A stretch of DNA of 19,016 nt from JBDHBD01 sp039586095 (lineage in GTDB: Bacteria > Gemmatimonadota > Gemmatimonadetes > Palauibacterales > Palauibacteraceae), in the NCBI GenBank assembly GCA_039586095.1, contig JBDHLB010000052.1, forward strand, positions 1 through 19,016, written 5' to 3'. Shown one piece after another: positions 1-7,185 of this stretch. The notes below the pieces were generated by a model. The model saw nothing but the letters and a program-made list of their open reading frames with translations. It was not told the DNA's origin and made no database searches. How positions within the stretch are numbered: position 1 is the first letter of the stretch; every line of letters starts with the position of its first letter. The translations under genes and the position numbers were made by a program.

Positions 1-423
1 CAGCTGGTCCACGATGCCGCCGGCGCTCTTCTCCTCTTCCACCTGCTCGGTGATGAACCACTGGAGGAGCACCTGAGTCGGGTAGTCCTGCTCGTCCGTG
101 GCCAGCTCGTACAGGCGGTTGATCATCCCTGTGACTTTCTGTTCGTGCGAGAGCGCCGCTTCCATGACCGCGAGCGGTGAGTCGAAGTCGGACGTCGGCT
201 TGTCCAACGCCTTGAGCTCGACCTTTCCACCACGATCGAGAACGAAGTCCAGCAGCCGCATCGCATGCTCGACTTCCTCCTGGGCCTGCATTCGCATCCA
301 GTGGCCAAACCCGCCCAGACTCTCGCTCTCGAAGTACGCCATCATCGACAGATACAGATATGCCGCGTGAAACTCGTGCGCGATCTGATCATTCAAAGCT
401 TTCTCCACCGACTTGCTCAGCAT
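1..423 (-). CDS. ftnA: Non-heme ferritin (bacterial FtnA type), C-terminus cut by window edge
   Basis: Iron-storage ferritin that oxidises Fe(II) at a di-iron centre and stores it as ferric mineral in a cytoplasmic 24-mer. The reading frame is open from the ATG at 423 to the window edge, giving 141 residues; about 20-30 C-terminal residues should be missing. The ferroxidase ligands fall at the same numbers as in E. coli FtnA: Glu17, Glu50, His53 (in EEVEH), Glu94, Gln127 and Glu130. Trp122 and the QEEVEHAMRL helix also fit. There is no heme-binding Met signature of bacterioferritin. GAGGAG lies just upstream of the start. It begins 28 bases after the stop of the CxxCH protein gene on the same strand, so it is probably the last gene of that leftward unit. 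Family assignment is very secure; the exact symbol is by similarity. Confidence 0.95.
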   Translation of the reverse strand, partial: MLSKSVEKALNDQIAHEFHAAYLYLSMMAYFESESLGGFGHWMRMQAQEEVEHAMRLLDFVLDRGGKVELKALDKPTSDFDSPLAVMEAALSHEQKVTGMINRLYELATDEQDYPTQVLLQWFITEQVEEEKSAGGIVDQL

Positions 424-451
424 CTACTCCTCGCTTTCCTAGTACTCTCTC

Positions 452-1174
452 TTATCTGGCCACCTGCTTCATCTCGCCACTGCATCGGCTTCCGGCGCCA
501 GGAGGGATCGCCTCGATCGTCCGACGAGTGGTGTAGATGGAGTCGCCAAACTCCGAATCATCGTCGTTCGAGGCGTTCCCTGCCGCGTGGAATGTAACCG
601 ACGCTTCCACATCCGGAGCCACCCAGGTGACACGCCAGCGAGCCTGACCCGGAAGGGCCACACCCGGGACGAATACTGCTGCGCCGTCCCTGGTGTGCTG
701 GGCGTAGAGGACTCCGGTCCGCGTATCCTCTCGAACGGAAACCCGCATGTCGTCGGATCGGAAGCGGCCAGCCTGCCGACCCGCGCGCTCGCCGTCGGAG
801 AAGCGGGCACTCAGCTGGAAACCGGCCCGGGCCAGCTCCGGCCGACTCAGGACGACCTCGAGAGAAACTGGCTCGCCGGCGGCCCACCGCTGCGGGAGTC
901 CCCCGAGCACCAGCGAGCCACCAGCCTCGTTCAGTGGTCGATCGAAGTGACACGCCCGGCAGGTCGGCTCGCCGAAACCGCCGGAATGCGCGAGTGGCGG
1001 TCCATCCACGTGGAGTCGGTCGCCCGGTCGGTCCGCGGTGCTCAAATCTGCGGCGACAGGAACGGCCGCGACGGCCGCGACGACGACCGCGGTGCTGACT
1101 GCGGCGACCACCGCCACCCCCGCAGCGAATCTACGGAAGCCGTGCCCGCCCGATCGTGTTCGTGTCTGTGCCAA
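452..1174 (-). CDS. Secreted CxxCH protein, Reeler/choice-of-anchor-V-like
   Basis: A secreted or membrane-anchored protein of about 240 residues. The N-terminus has a basic stretch (RTRSGGHGFRR) followed by a long Ala/Val hydrophobic segment, read as a signal peptide or anchor. Next comes HSGGFGEPTCRACHFD, a single CxxCH motif (Cys72, Cys75, His76) that could bind one c-type heme, then a beta-rich domain resembling the Reeler-like domain of 'choice-of-anchor V' proteins. The start is uncertain. The frame is open to a GTG at 1228 inside the upstream propeller gene. I chose the TTG at 1174 because it keeps the basic n-region; a GTG at 1117 would lose it. With the TTG the gene overlaps the propeller gene by 44 bases. 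Ferritin follows 28 bases downstream. An electron-transfer role is inference; the domain name is from recall and moderately sure. Confidence 0.75.
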   Translation of the reverse strand: MAQTRTRSGGHGFRRFAAGVAVVAAVSTAVVVAAVAAVPVAADLSTADRPGDRLHVDGPPLAHSGGFGEPTCRACHFDRPLNEAGGSLVLGGLPQRWAAGEPVSLEVVLSRPELARAGFQLSARFSDGERAGRQAGRFRSDDMRVSVREDTRTGVLYAQHTRDGAAVFVPGVALPGQARWRVTWVAPDVEASVTFHAAGNASNDDDSEFGDSIYTTRRTIEAIPPGAGSRCSGEMKQVAR

Positions 1175-2126
1175 ACCAGATCTCGTTGCCCTCGTCCCGA
1201 TACACCATGTGACGGACGGAACCGCCACCGCTCCCGATATCCGTTACACTGAAGAACTCCTGGGTGCCTGGATCAAAACCGACGAAGCGGTTGGGACTCG
1301 GGCCGGTTTCCACGAACCAGATTCGGTCGCGACCGTCAACGGCCATGGCGTACGGCCGTGATTCTCCGCCGGCCGGTGCGGGCCATTCCTCGAATTGGCC
1401 GGTGGCCGGATCGAAACGACCCAGGTAACCCTCGGCGTAATCCACGTACCACACGGCCCCATCAGAGGTAAGGCCGATGCGGCGAGGTCGCGCGCCCTCG
1501 CGTGGGAGCACGATTTCCGTGAGCTCGAGCGAAGCGGGATCCACGGTCGCAAGCTTGTTGGCTCCGAACTCCACGATCCAGGGTCGACCCGTCGCGTCGG
1601 TCACTATTCCATACGGTCGCGCACCCGGAGTGGGCACCGCGACGAGCTCGACGGTCCCCGACCCGGGTTCGAAGCGGCCGATGAAGTTCCCGCCCTGCAC
1701 CGTGAACCAGATGGATCCTCGGCCGTCGAACACCAGCGTGTGTGGATCCCGGGCGGCCGGATCCGGCATGGGATACCTGGTGATCTCACCCGTGTCAGGA
1801 TCGAGACGACCGATGTGCGCGGCTCGATTGCCCGCGTACCACACGGTTCCGGCCGCATCCACGATCAGGTTGTGCGGGCCCGCACCGGCGTCGAGATCGT
1901 AGCGTTCGAATGCGCCGGTGACCGGATCGAGGTTCGCGGCGTAGTCGGAGCGCTGACCCACGAACCACACCCGGCCGTCGCCTGCCACATAGGGATCCCT
2001 GGGGCGACTGTCGGCCCACGGGACGGTCCACTCCGTGATCTCGACCTCGTTCTCGACCAGCGTGTCTTCCGGCACCGGGACCGCACTCGCGACGAACACG
2101 AGCAGGAGTACGGCGATCGTTCGCAT
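1131..2126 (-). CDS. Secreted seven-repeat beta-propeller, Vgb (virginiamycin B lyase)/NHL-like
   Basis: A 331-residue exported protein. The N-terminus MRTIAVLLLVFVASAVPVPE is a signal peptide, and this ATG has GGGAG a few bases upstream, so it is preferred to longer in-frame versions reaching 2228. The mature part contains seven tandem repeats of about 40 residues built on the pattern 'G-x-I/V-W-F/Y ... I-G-R-F/L-D-P-x-T-G', for example SIWFTVQGGNFIGRFEPGSG and AVWYVDYAEGYLGRFDPATG. This is what a seven-bladed propeller of the Vgb/SMP-30/NHL superfamily should show. Such proteins are often named virginiamycin B lyase, but the WFTE signature I expect near the lyase active site reads WFGT in the last repeat. 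Antibiotic lyase activity should therefore not be assumed; a ligand-binding role is equally likely. It is the first gene of the leftward unit ending in ferritin. Confidence 0.88.
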   Translation of the reverse strand: MRTIAVLLLVFVASAVPVPEDTLVENEVEITEWTVPWADSRPRDPYVAGDGRVWFVGQRSDYAANLDPVTGAFERYDLDAGAGPHNLIVDAAGTVWYAGNRAAHIGRLDPDTGEITRYPMPDPAARDPHTLVFDGRGSIWFTVQGGNFIGRFEPGSGTVELVAVPTPGARPYGIVTDATGRPWIVEFGANKLATVDPASLELTEIVLPREGARPRRIGLTSDGAVWYVDYAEGYLGRFDPATGQFEEWPAPAGGESRPYAMAVDGRDRIWFVETGPSPNRFVGFDPGTQEFFSVTDIGSGGGSVRHMVYRDEGNEIWFGTDTNTIGRARLP

Positions 2127-2217
2127 GCGCTGCTCCCTCAATGACTCGAACTCCACGGCCGGTCGGCATACGGCCAACCCGCGCTGTGAGCCCCGAATAT
2201 GGACGAAGACGATCCCT

Positions 2218-2245
2218 TTGACCACCACGCGGTCGGACGTACCTT
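2218..2245 (+). promoter_or_regulatory. Possible sigma-70-like promoter for the small lipoprotein gene
   Basis: TTGACC at 2218-2223 and TACCTT at 2240-2245 are separated by 16 bases and lie about 120 bases upstream of the lipoprotein start, in the 236-base gap between divergent genes. The boxes match the consensus only partly. Confidence 0.3.
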
Positions 2246-2362
2246 GCTGCCCTCTAAACGTGGTTCTGGAGCGCCGGCGTCGGGCGAAGCACCGGCTCGG
2301 ACCGCGACGTACAGGACCGAAAGCCGCTCACGGTCGGGCGGAACCTGCAAAGGAGCGGACAG

Positions 2363-2794
2363 ATGCGACGACAGTGGATCGGGCTCGCGCTGGCGGCAAC
2401 ACTGAGCACGGCGTGCGCCGGAACTCCCGTCCCGGGGGACGAAGGGTACGCGTTCAATCTCAACGGCGAGTACGCCGCGGAGTTCGTCACCCAGGCTGAC
2501 GGCATGGCCTTCACCGGCACGCTCACCGTGGGCACGGCTAGGGGCGGAGAGCTATCCGGCACGATGGCGCTGCGGGATCCGTTCACGATCGACGGCGACG
2601 TGGAGGGCCTCATCGAGGGTTCCCTGCTCACGATGACGGTGCCGTATGCCATCGTGGAGAACGGCTGCACGGGCGTGGCCTCCGGCACGGGCGAGATCGC
2701 AGAGGGCGGCGGCAGCGTGACCGGAGAGGTCGAGATCATGGACGAGTGTGAGGGGGCACCGATAGCTGCCGACTTTACGCTCACGCGGCAGTAG
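2363..2794 (+). CDS. Small hypothetical lipoprotein
   Basis: A 143-residue predicted lipoprotein of unknown function. The N-terminus MRRQWIGLALAATLSTACAG has two arginines, a hydrophobic core and a lipobox with Cys18, so it should be processed by signal peptidase II. The mature part is rich in Gly, Thr and acidic residues and has alternating patterns such as FTGTLTV, ELSGTMAL, LIEGSLLTMTV and SVTGEVEIM. These suggest a small beta-sandwich or lipocalin-like barrel. Two cysteines in the mature domain (NGCTG and DECEG) could form a disulfide. AAAGGAGCG precedes the ATG at a good distance. The gene stands alone, divergent from the propeller gene and convergent with the HAD phosphatase gene. No specific family is recognised. 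Confidence 0.85.
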   Translation: MRRQWIGLALAATLSTACAGTPVPGDEGYAFNLNGEYAAEFVTQADGMAFTGTLTVGTARGGELSGTMALRDPFTIDGDVEGLIEGSLLTMTVPYAIVENGCTGVASGTGEIAEGGGSVTGEVEIMDECEGAPIAADFTLTRQ

Positions 2795-2830
2795 GTTTCG
2801 GCCTACAGTCGAGCCACACGGAAGAGGTCG

Positions 2831-2851
2831 AGCGAGAGGCTCGGCCTCGCT
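2831..2851. terminator. Short hairpin between convergent genes
   Basis: AGCGAGAGGC-TCG-GCCTCGCT can fold as an 8-bp stem with one bulged A and a three-base loop, in the 79-base gap between the ends of the lipoprotein gene and the HAD gene. There is no T run on either strand, so an intrinsic terminator is only possible. Confidence 0.3.
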
Positions 2852-2873
2852 GGCGCCTGCCCGATCGGAGTCG

Positions 2874-3611
2874 CTAGCCGGCGTCACCCCGGGTGACGGT
2901 CCCCACGATCCCGAGCAACTCGTCGGGCCGACTCAGCCGAAACGTGGGTTCAATAGGCCAGACAAGGCCGTCGCCGGCGCTGCCGTACGTCGCAGCCACA
3001 GCCGCCACCTGCATGGCAGATCCCTGGCCAGCCAATTGACTCGTGGCGCTGGCGGCGCACTCCGCGTCGATCGGGTGGTCCCCTACGAACAGCACGCTGC
3101 CGGTGTTCTCGTCCGTCAAGCGCTCGATGCAATACAGCACACCATCCGGAGCGGGCTTCTGGCGGTCCCGCCATACTTCCTCGCAGCCGACGACGAGCGC
3201 GAAGGCGTCGGCCAGCGATGCCTGCTCCAGCGTGGCGAGGATGTTGTCGCGCGTGTTGAGCGAGACGATGGCCTGCGGGAGGTGGTCGAGCGCGCGAACC
3301 ACCCCGACGATCCCATTGAAGAACGGCGTGGGCGTCGAATCGGCGAGCTGATACTCCGTCCACAGCCCCAGCGAAGCCTCGATCTGCTCCGGGCTCAGAC
3401 CCAGTTCGTCTCGATACAATGCGCGCCAGTTCTGGGTACGGTGGAGCGCCGCGTGATACGCGTCGACGGAACGCAGCGCGGGGATCTCATCCGGATCCCG
3501 TCCCGTGACGGTCGACATGATGCGACGGGTAACGGCACGGTTCTTCGCACGCGTGTCGACCAGCGTGTTGTCGAAGTCCCACAGGACGGCGCGTACCGGA
3601 GGTGGGGTCAT
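2874..3611 (-). CDS. HAD-superfamily phosphatase (subfamily IA, Gph-like)
   Basis: A 245-residue cytoplasmic HAD hydrolase. All four motifs are present. Motif I is WDFDNTLVDT, with nucleophile Asp12 and acid/base Asp14. Motif II is IVSLNT around Ser117. Motif III is the lysine of RQKPAPDG (Lys152). Motif IV is FVGDHPID, with Asp178 and Asp182 for Mg2+. A helical cap lies between motifs I and II (about residues 20-95), as in subfamily IA phosphoglycolate phosphatase-like enzymes. The substrate cannot be told from sequence. The ATG at 3611 overlaps the stop of the barrel gene (ATGA), so it is preferred over a start 36 bases upstream and indicates translational coupling. It is probably the last gene of its leftward group. 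Confidence 0.92.
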   Translation of the reverse strand: MTPPPVRAVLWDFDNTLVDTRAKNRAVTRRIMSTVTGRDPDEIPALRSVDAYHAALHRTQNWRALYRDELGLSPEQIEASLGLWTEYQLADSTPTPFFNGIVGVVRALDHLPQAIVSLNTRDNILATLEQASLADAFALVVGCEEVWRDRQKPAPDGVLYCIERLTDENTGSVLFVGDHPIDAECAASATSQLAGQGSAMQVAAVAATYGSAGDGLVWPIEPTFRLSRPDELLGIVGTVTRGDAG

Positions 3612-4453
3612 CGCAGGGCGTAGGCGGCGCCGGCGCGAAACGCCCAATCGGAGGAAGAGCCTGCATACCCGGCGGCCACCTCCGCGTCCAGCAGCCAGGC
3701 TCCGAACCGCACATCGAACCCCGTCCGAACCTCGCCGAGATCCTCCGTGCCGATCGGTACGCGACCTCGCGTGCTCGCCCGACCGTCCACGCCGAGGGCC
3801 AACCGGACGTGGCCTGTTCGATAGAGCAGCTCTCCGCTGTACGCCAGCACGTCGTTTTGCTCGAACGTCTGGAGGGGAGCCTCCAGGATGGCCACGCCCA
3901 CGTCCGCCGTCACGCGAAGCGGGCCACTTCCGTAACTCCCCAGCAGCGACAGTCGGACATCGGTCGTGTTTGTGCCGATGCCTTTCTTCTCATCCGAATT
4001 GGGAAGCGTGACCTGTACGTGGGCTCCTCCCGATAACCCTTCCGACCCTCCGAAAGGCATCAGGAGGACACCCACCCGAAAGTCGCCGAAATCGCTCGTG
4101 CTCGCGCCGTCGGTCGCAGGACTCAGCTCGATCGCCGACTCGCCGCGGCCCTCGATCGTGAGCACATGCTGGAGATCACCACGAACCTCGATCGCCACCG
4201 CTCTTGCGAGCCCGTAGACGAACGTGAGCCTCCCGAGCGACCACAGGTCGCCGGACAGGCCAGACAGCGGAAAGCTCCGATTCGCTTCGTATCCCAGACC
4301 CGCACCGACCAGAAGGTCCCCCGCCTCGATCTCGATCACGGGCTGGACGGCCGGATCGCGGCGCGCCTGCGCGTGCAGCGAGCCAGCGAGCATCGAGAGC
4401 AGTGTGCCGGCCAGCGCACATCGCACGGGCCAGCCGGCCATGCGTCGGATCAC
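3608..4453 (-). CDS. Outer-membrane beta-barrel-like protein
   Basis: A 281-residue exported protein. The signal peptide is MIRRMAGWPVRCALAGTLLS and continues to a probable cleavage at SLHA-QA. A GTG at 4453 and an ATG at 4441 are both possible starts; the Shine-Dalgarno signal is weak for either. The mature chain shows alternating hydrophobic and polar strands with short turns (LLVGAGLGYEANRSF, GRLTFVYGLARAVAIEV, DVRLSLLGSYGSGPLRVTA, VRLALGVDGRAS, FGAWLLDAEVAAGYAG). It ends in WAFRAGAAYALR, an aromatic-rich end strand as in outer-membrane barrels. It resembles poorly characterised 'transporter/MetA-pathway' barrels of 10-12 strands; that comparison is inference. It follows the S9D peptidase gene by 32 bases and overlaps the HAD gene by 4. 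Confidence 0.8.
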   Translation of the reverse strand: MIRRMAGWPVRCALAGTLLSMLAGSLHAQARRDPAVQPVIEIEAGDLLVGAGLGYEANRSFPLSGLSGDLWSLGRLTFVYGLARAVAIEVRGDLQHVLTIEGRGESAIELSPATDGASTSDFGDFRVGVLLMPFGGSEGLSGGAHVQVTLPNSDEKKGIGTNTTDVRLSLLGSYGSGPLRVTADVGVAILEAPLQTFEQNDVLAYSGELLYRTGHVRLALGVDGRASTRGRVPIGTEDLGEVRTGFDVRFGAWLLDAEVAAGYAGSSSDWAFRAGAAYALR

Positions 4454-4485
4454 GCGTTCCCGTCAGCGTGACTGCGCGAATCCAT

Positions 4486-7035
4486 TCACTGGCCCGCCTC
4501 AGACACCGTGGCAGCCGGGCGAGGCGCAGCATCCTCTACGTGGCGCTTCAGCCACTCGTTCTCCTCCCACAGCATGTGAAGGATCGACTCCCGCGCCCGG
4601 TAGCCGTGGCTCTCGTGCGGGAGCATCACCAGGCGGACCGTCGCGCCGTGACCCTTGAGCGCGTGATAGAAGCGGCGGCTCTGCAGCGGGAACGTGCCCG
4701 AGTTGTTGTCGGCGTCGCCGTGGATCATCAGCAGCGGCTCGTCCACCTCGTCCGCGTGCATGAACGGCGACATGCTGAAGTAGATTTCAGGCGCCTCCCA
4801 GAACGTTCGCTCCTCGAGCTGGAAGCCGAACGGTGTGAGCGTCCGATTGTAGGCTCCACTTCGCGCGATACCCGCCCGGAAGAGGTCCGAATGCGCCAGC
4901 AGGTTGGCGCTCATGAAGGCGCCGTACGAGTGACCACCGATCGCGATCCGGTCCGGATCCGCGACGCCCCGATCGACCACCAGATTCACCGCCGCCCGAG
5001 CACCGGCCACCAGTTGCTCCACATACGTGTCGTTCGGCTCTTCGTCGCCCTCCCCGATGATGGGAAGCGTCGGGTTGTCCAACACCGCCCACCCCTGGGT
5101 GAGCATGGGCAGCGCACCCCAGTAGCTGACTCGAACGAAGCGATACGGGGAATCCGTGAGCTGCCCGGCCAGATCCGCGTTCTTGAACTCGCGGGGGTAG
5201 GCCCACATCAGAGTCGGGATAGGCCCGTCTTCGGGCTCGTAGCCGGGTGGCAGATACAGTGTCGCAGACAGCTGCACGCCGTCTTCGCGCTCGTACTGGA
5301 TCAGCTCCTTCTCGACGCCCGCGAGATCGGGCGTGGGATGGGGGAAGTCCGTGAGTTGCCGTACACCCCCCGTGGCCAAGTTGCGCACGAAGTAGTTCGG
5401 GGGCTCATCGACCGCCTCCCGTCTCGTGAGGACGACACCCTGATCCATGTCGAGCAGCTCGACGGGTGACTCGTAGTAGGGGGCCTCCGAACGCCACAAA
5501 CGCTCCGTCTCACCGCTCGCCACGTCGAAGCGGTCGAGGAAGGGTCGGTTCCCCTCCGGAGAGGCGCCCTGTCCGACCAGGAACAGCGTGTTTCCCTCCT
5601 CTGCCGTCAGCAGAACGGAGGTGCCCGCGGCGGTCGATCGCATCAGCGGCCGGCCTGGATCGTTGTAACGATCCTCCAGGGAGCGCTCGAACAGCAGACG
5701 CGGCTCCGCGCCCGGTGTGCCCGGCTGTACGACCCAGGCCCTCATCATTCGGGTTCGGAACCACAGGCTGGTCACGAGCGCCAGATCGTCGTGTCCCCAC
5801 TGGACACCCGAGTAACGAAGCCCGAGAGAGGCGAGCGGCGCGGGATCGCCATCGAACGGCTCCCCGAGGGTGAAGACCTGATCGCGAACTTCCGCCTCCT
5901 TCCACGGGTCGCCTCCGTCCAGCGCCTCGACCCAGTACAGCGTGGACGGAGCATCGGCGCGCCACGAGATCGAGCGGCGGCCCGTTCGAACGGCGCCGAA
6001 GCCGACAGGCACCTCCTCGGCCAGCGGCAGGTCGGCGATCTCGGCGACCACACGGCCTTCCAGATCCCACACCTCGGTACGGATCGGGAAGCGATTGGCC
6101 GGAACCAGGTACGAGAACGGGCGGTGGATCGTCGAGACGAGCAGGAATCGACCGTCGGGCGACGGCTCTGCCCCGGCGATGAGGCCGGTGGGCCCCACCT
6201 CGCGAATCGCTCCGTCCAGTTCGATCAGGGCCACCTGGGCCGTGAGGTAGTGCTCGAACAGAGCCTCATCGTGCGGGTCCGTGAGAAGGTCCTGATAGGT
6301 GCGGGCCGGAGCGACGCGTCCGACATTCTCCTGGATCACGGGGCCGGACGGCACGTCAACCGCCGGTGGCGGTGTGCCGCGCTCCGACGGCACGAGCCGG
6401 GCCACGAGTGTGCGGCCGTCTGGCAGCCACTCGAAGGCCGCGCTCTGGGGGAGGACCACGAGACGCGCGTCGGTCAGCGCTCGTGCCTCACCCGTCGCCA
6501 CATCGGCGACCCACAGCTCGATGCCGTTCTCGCGAGTGAGAGTGAACGCGAGCCTGGCGCCGTCCGGCGACCAGCGAACGCTGCCGATCCGCGGCTCCTC
6601 CGGCAGGCCCGTTACGGGTGTTTGCCGGCCGTCCGCCAGCCGGCTCAGCGTGAGCGAGGTGAAGTAGCGGGCCCGGCTCGGGCCGTTGGTGCGCGGGTTG
6701 AGCCGCAACCCGGCCAGCCGCAGCTCGGGCTGCGACAGATCGTCGATCGTCAGCAGCCCCGGTACTTCCATCAGCACCATGGTCTGTCCGGCGGGCCCCA
6801 CGCTGGTTGCCGGCGTCAGCGGCGCGTCGACCAGCGCCTCGAGCTCCGGCGAAGGCACCCGATAGACCGGCGCGGTCGGATCGTCCGGCGACACCTCTTG
6901 CGCGCGGCCGTTGCTCGGAAGCGCCACCGCCGTCAGAAGCCATGCAAGGGTGAGGAAGCGAATCCTGCGACCCCGACCGGTCCCGTCCGACAGAGTCCAG
7001 CGTGTCGTGTCCGCCGAGCGTTCTCCAGTGCGCAT
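4486..7035 (-). CDS. S9D-type prolyl oligopeptidase-family peptidase (glutamyl endopeptidase/CGEP-like)
   Basis: An 849-residue exported serine peptidase. The start at 7035 has AGGAAGGA upstream and gives an arginine-containing n-region, then RIRFLTLAWLLTAVALPSNG and a cleavage site near GRAQ-E. Residues about 60-560 form a WD40/TolB-like propeller (for example RIGSVRWSPDGARLAFTLTR). The C-terminal alpha/beta-hydrolase domain carries the triad Ser703 (GGHSYGAF), Asp776 (GDADNN) and His810 (PHESHGY). The text around the triad, especially ARSGAYNRTLTPFGF and LPHESHGYRARES, and the YRVPSPELEALVDAP opening strongly recall the chloroplast glutamyl endopeptidase CGEP and its bacterial S9D relatives. 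These cleave peptides after acidic residues. Here it should act in the periplasm on peptides. Start and family are secure; Glu specificity is inferred by similarity. Confidence 0.93.
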   Translation of the reverse strand: MRTGERSADTTRWTLSDGTGRGRRIRFLTLAWLLTAVALPSNGRAQEVSPDDPTAPVYRVPSPELEALVDAPLTPATSVGPAGQTMVLMEVPGLLTIDDLSQPELRLAGLRLNPRTNGPSRARYFTSLTLSRLADGRQTPVTGLPEEPRIGSVRWSPDGARLAFTLTRENGIELWVADVATGEARALTDARLVVLPQSAAFEWLPDGRTLVARLVPSERGTPPPAVDVPSGPVIQENVGRVAPARTYQDLLTDPHDEALFEHYLTAQVALIELDGAIREVGPTGLIAGAEPSPDGRFLLVSTIHRPFSYLVPANRFPIRTEVWDLEGRVVAEIADLPLAEEVPVGFGAVRTGRRSISWRADAPSTLYWVEALDGGDPWKEAEVRDQVFTLGEPFDGDPAPLASLGLRYSGVQWGHDDLALVTSLWFRTRMMRAWVVQPGTPGAEPRLLFERSLEDRYNDPGRPLMRSTAAGTSVLLTAEEGNTLFLVGQGASPEGNRPFLDRFDVASGETERLWRSEAPYYESPVELLDMDQGVVLTRREAVDEPPNYFVRNLATGGVRQLTDFPHPTPDLAGVEKELIQYEREDGVQLSATLYLPPGYEPEDGPIPTLMWAYPREFKNADLAGQLTDSPYRFVRVSYWGALPMLTQGWAVLDNPTLPIIGEGDEEPNDTYVEQLVAGARAAVNLVVDRGVADPDRIAIGGHSYGAFMSANLLAHSDLFRAGIARSGAYNRTLTPFGFQLEERTFWEAPEIYFSMSPFMHADEVDEPLLMIHGDADNNSGTFPLQSRRFYHALKGHGATVRLVMLPHESHGYRARESILHMLWEENEWLKRHVEDAAPRPAATVSEAGQ

Positions 7036-7132
7036 CGTTTTTTCCTTCCTGGACCCGGTTGGCTGACGCTCCCACGCCGGCCCATCGAGTACGTGGGTCA
7101 AAGTCCGACTCGTCAGCAGGGCGATCCGCGTG

Positions 7133-7160
7133 GGCACGCTTCCACGGGTCTCCACGTGCC
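7133..7160. repeat. Inverted repeat between protease and S9D genes
   Basis: GGCACG at 7133-7138 pairs with CGTGCC at 7155-7160 across a 16-base loop that contains further CCACG words. It lies just downstream of the FHA-protease stop on the minus strand, inside the 150-base gap before the S9D start. It could be a weak transcript-end or processing hairpin; there is no T run. Confidence 0.25.
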
Positions 7161-7185
7161 GGATCGAATCCCGTGCCGCATGAAT

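Noticed and set aside
1131..2126. Antibiotic resistance by streptogramin B lyase
   Set aside because: The fold matches, but such propellers are widespread with other roles and the WFTE-type signature near the lyase active site is not kept in the last repeat.
4402..5469. A 355-codon open frame on the plus strand
   Set aside because: Antisense to the S9D catalytic domain, which carries the complete Ser-Asp-His triad; no ribosome binding site and no domain signal.
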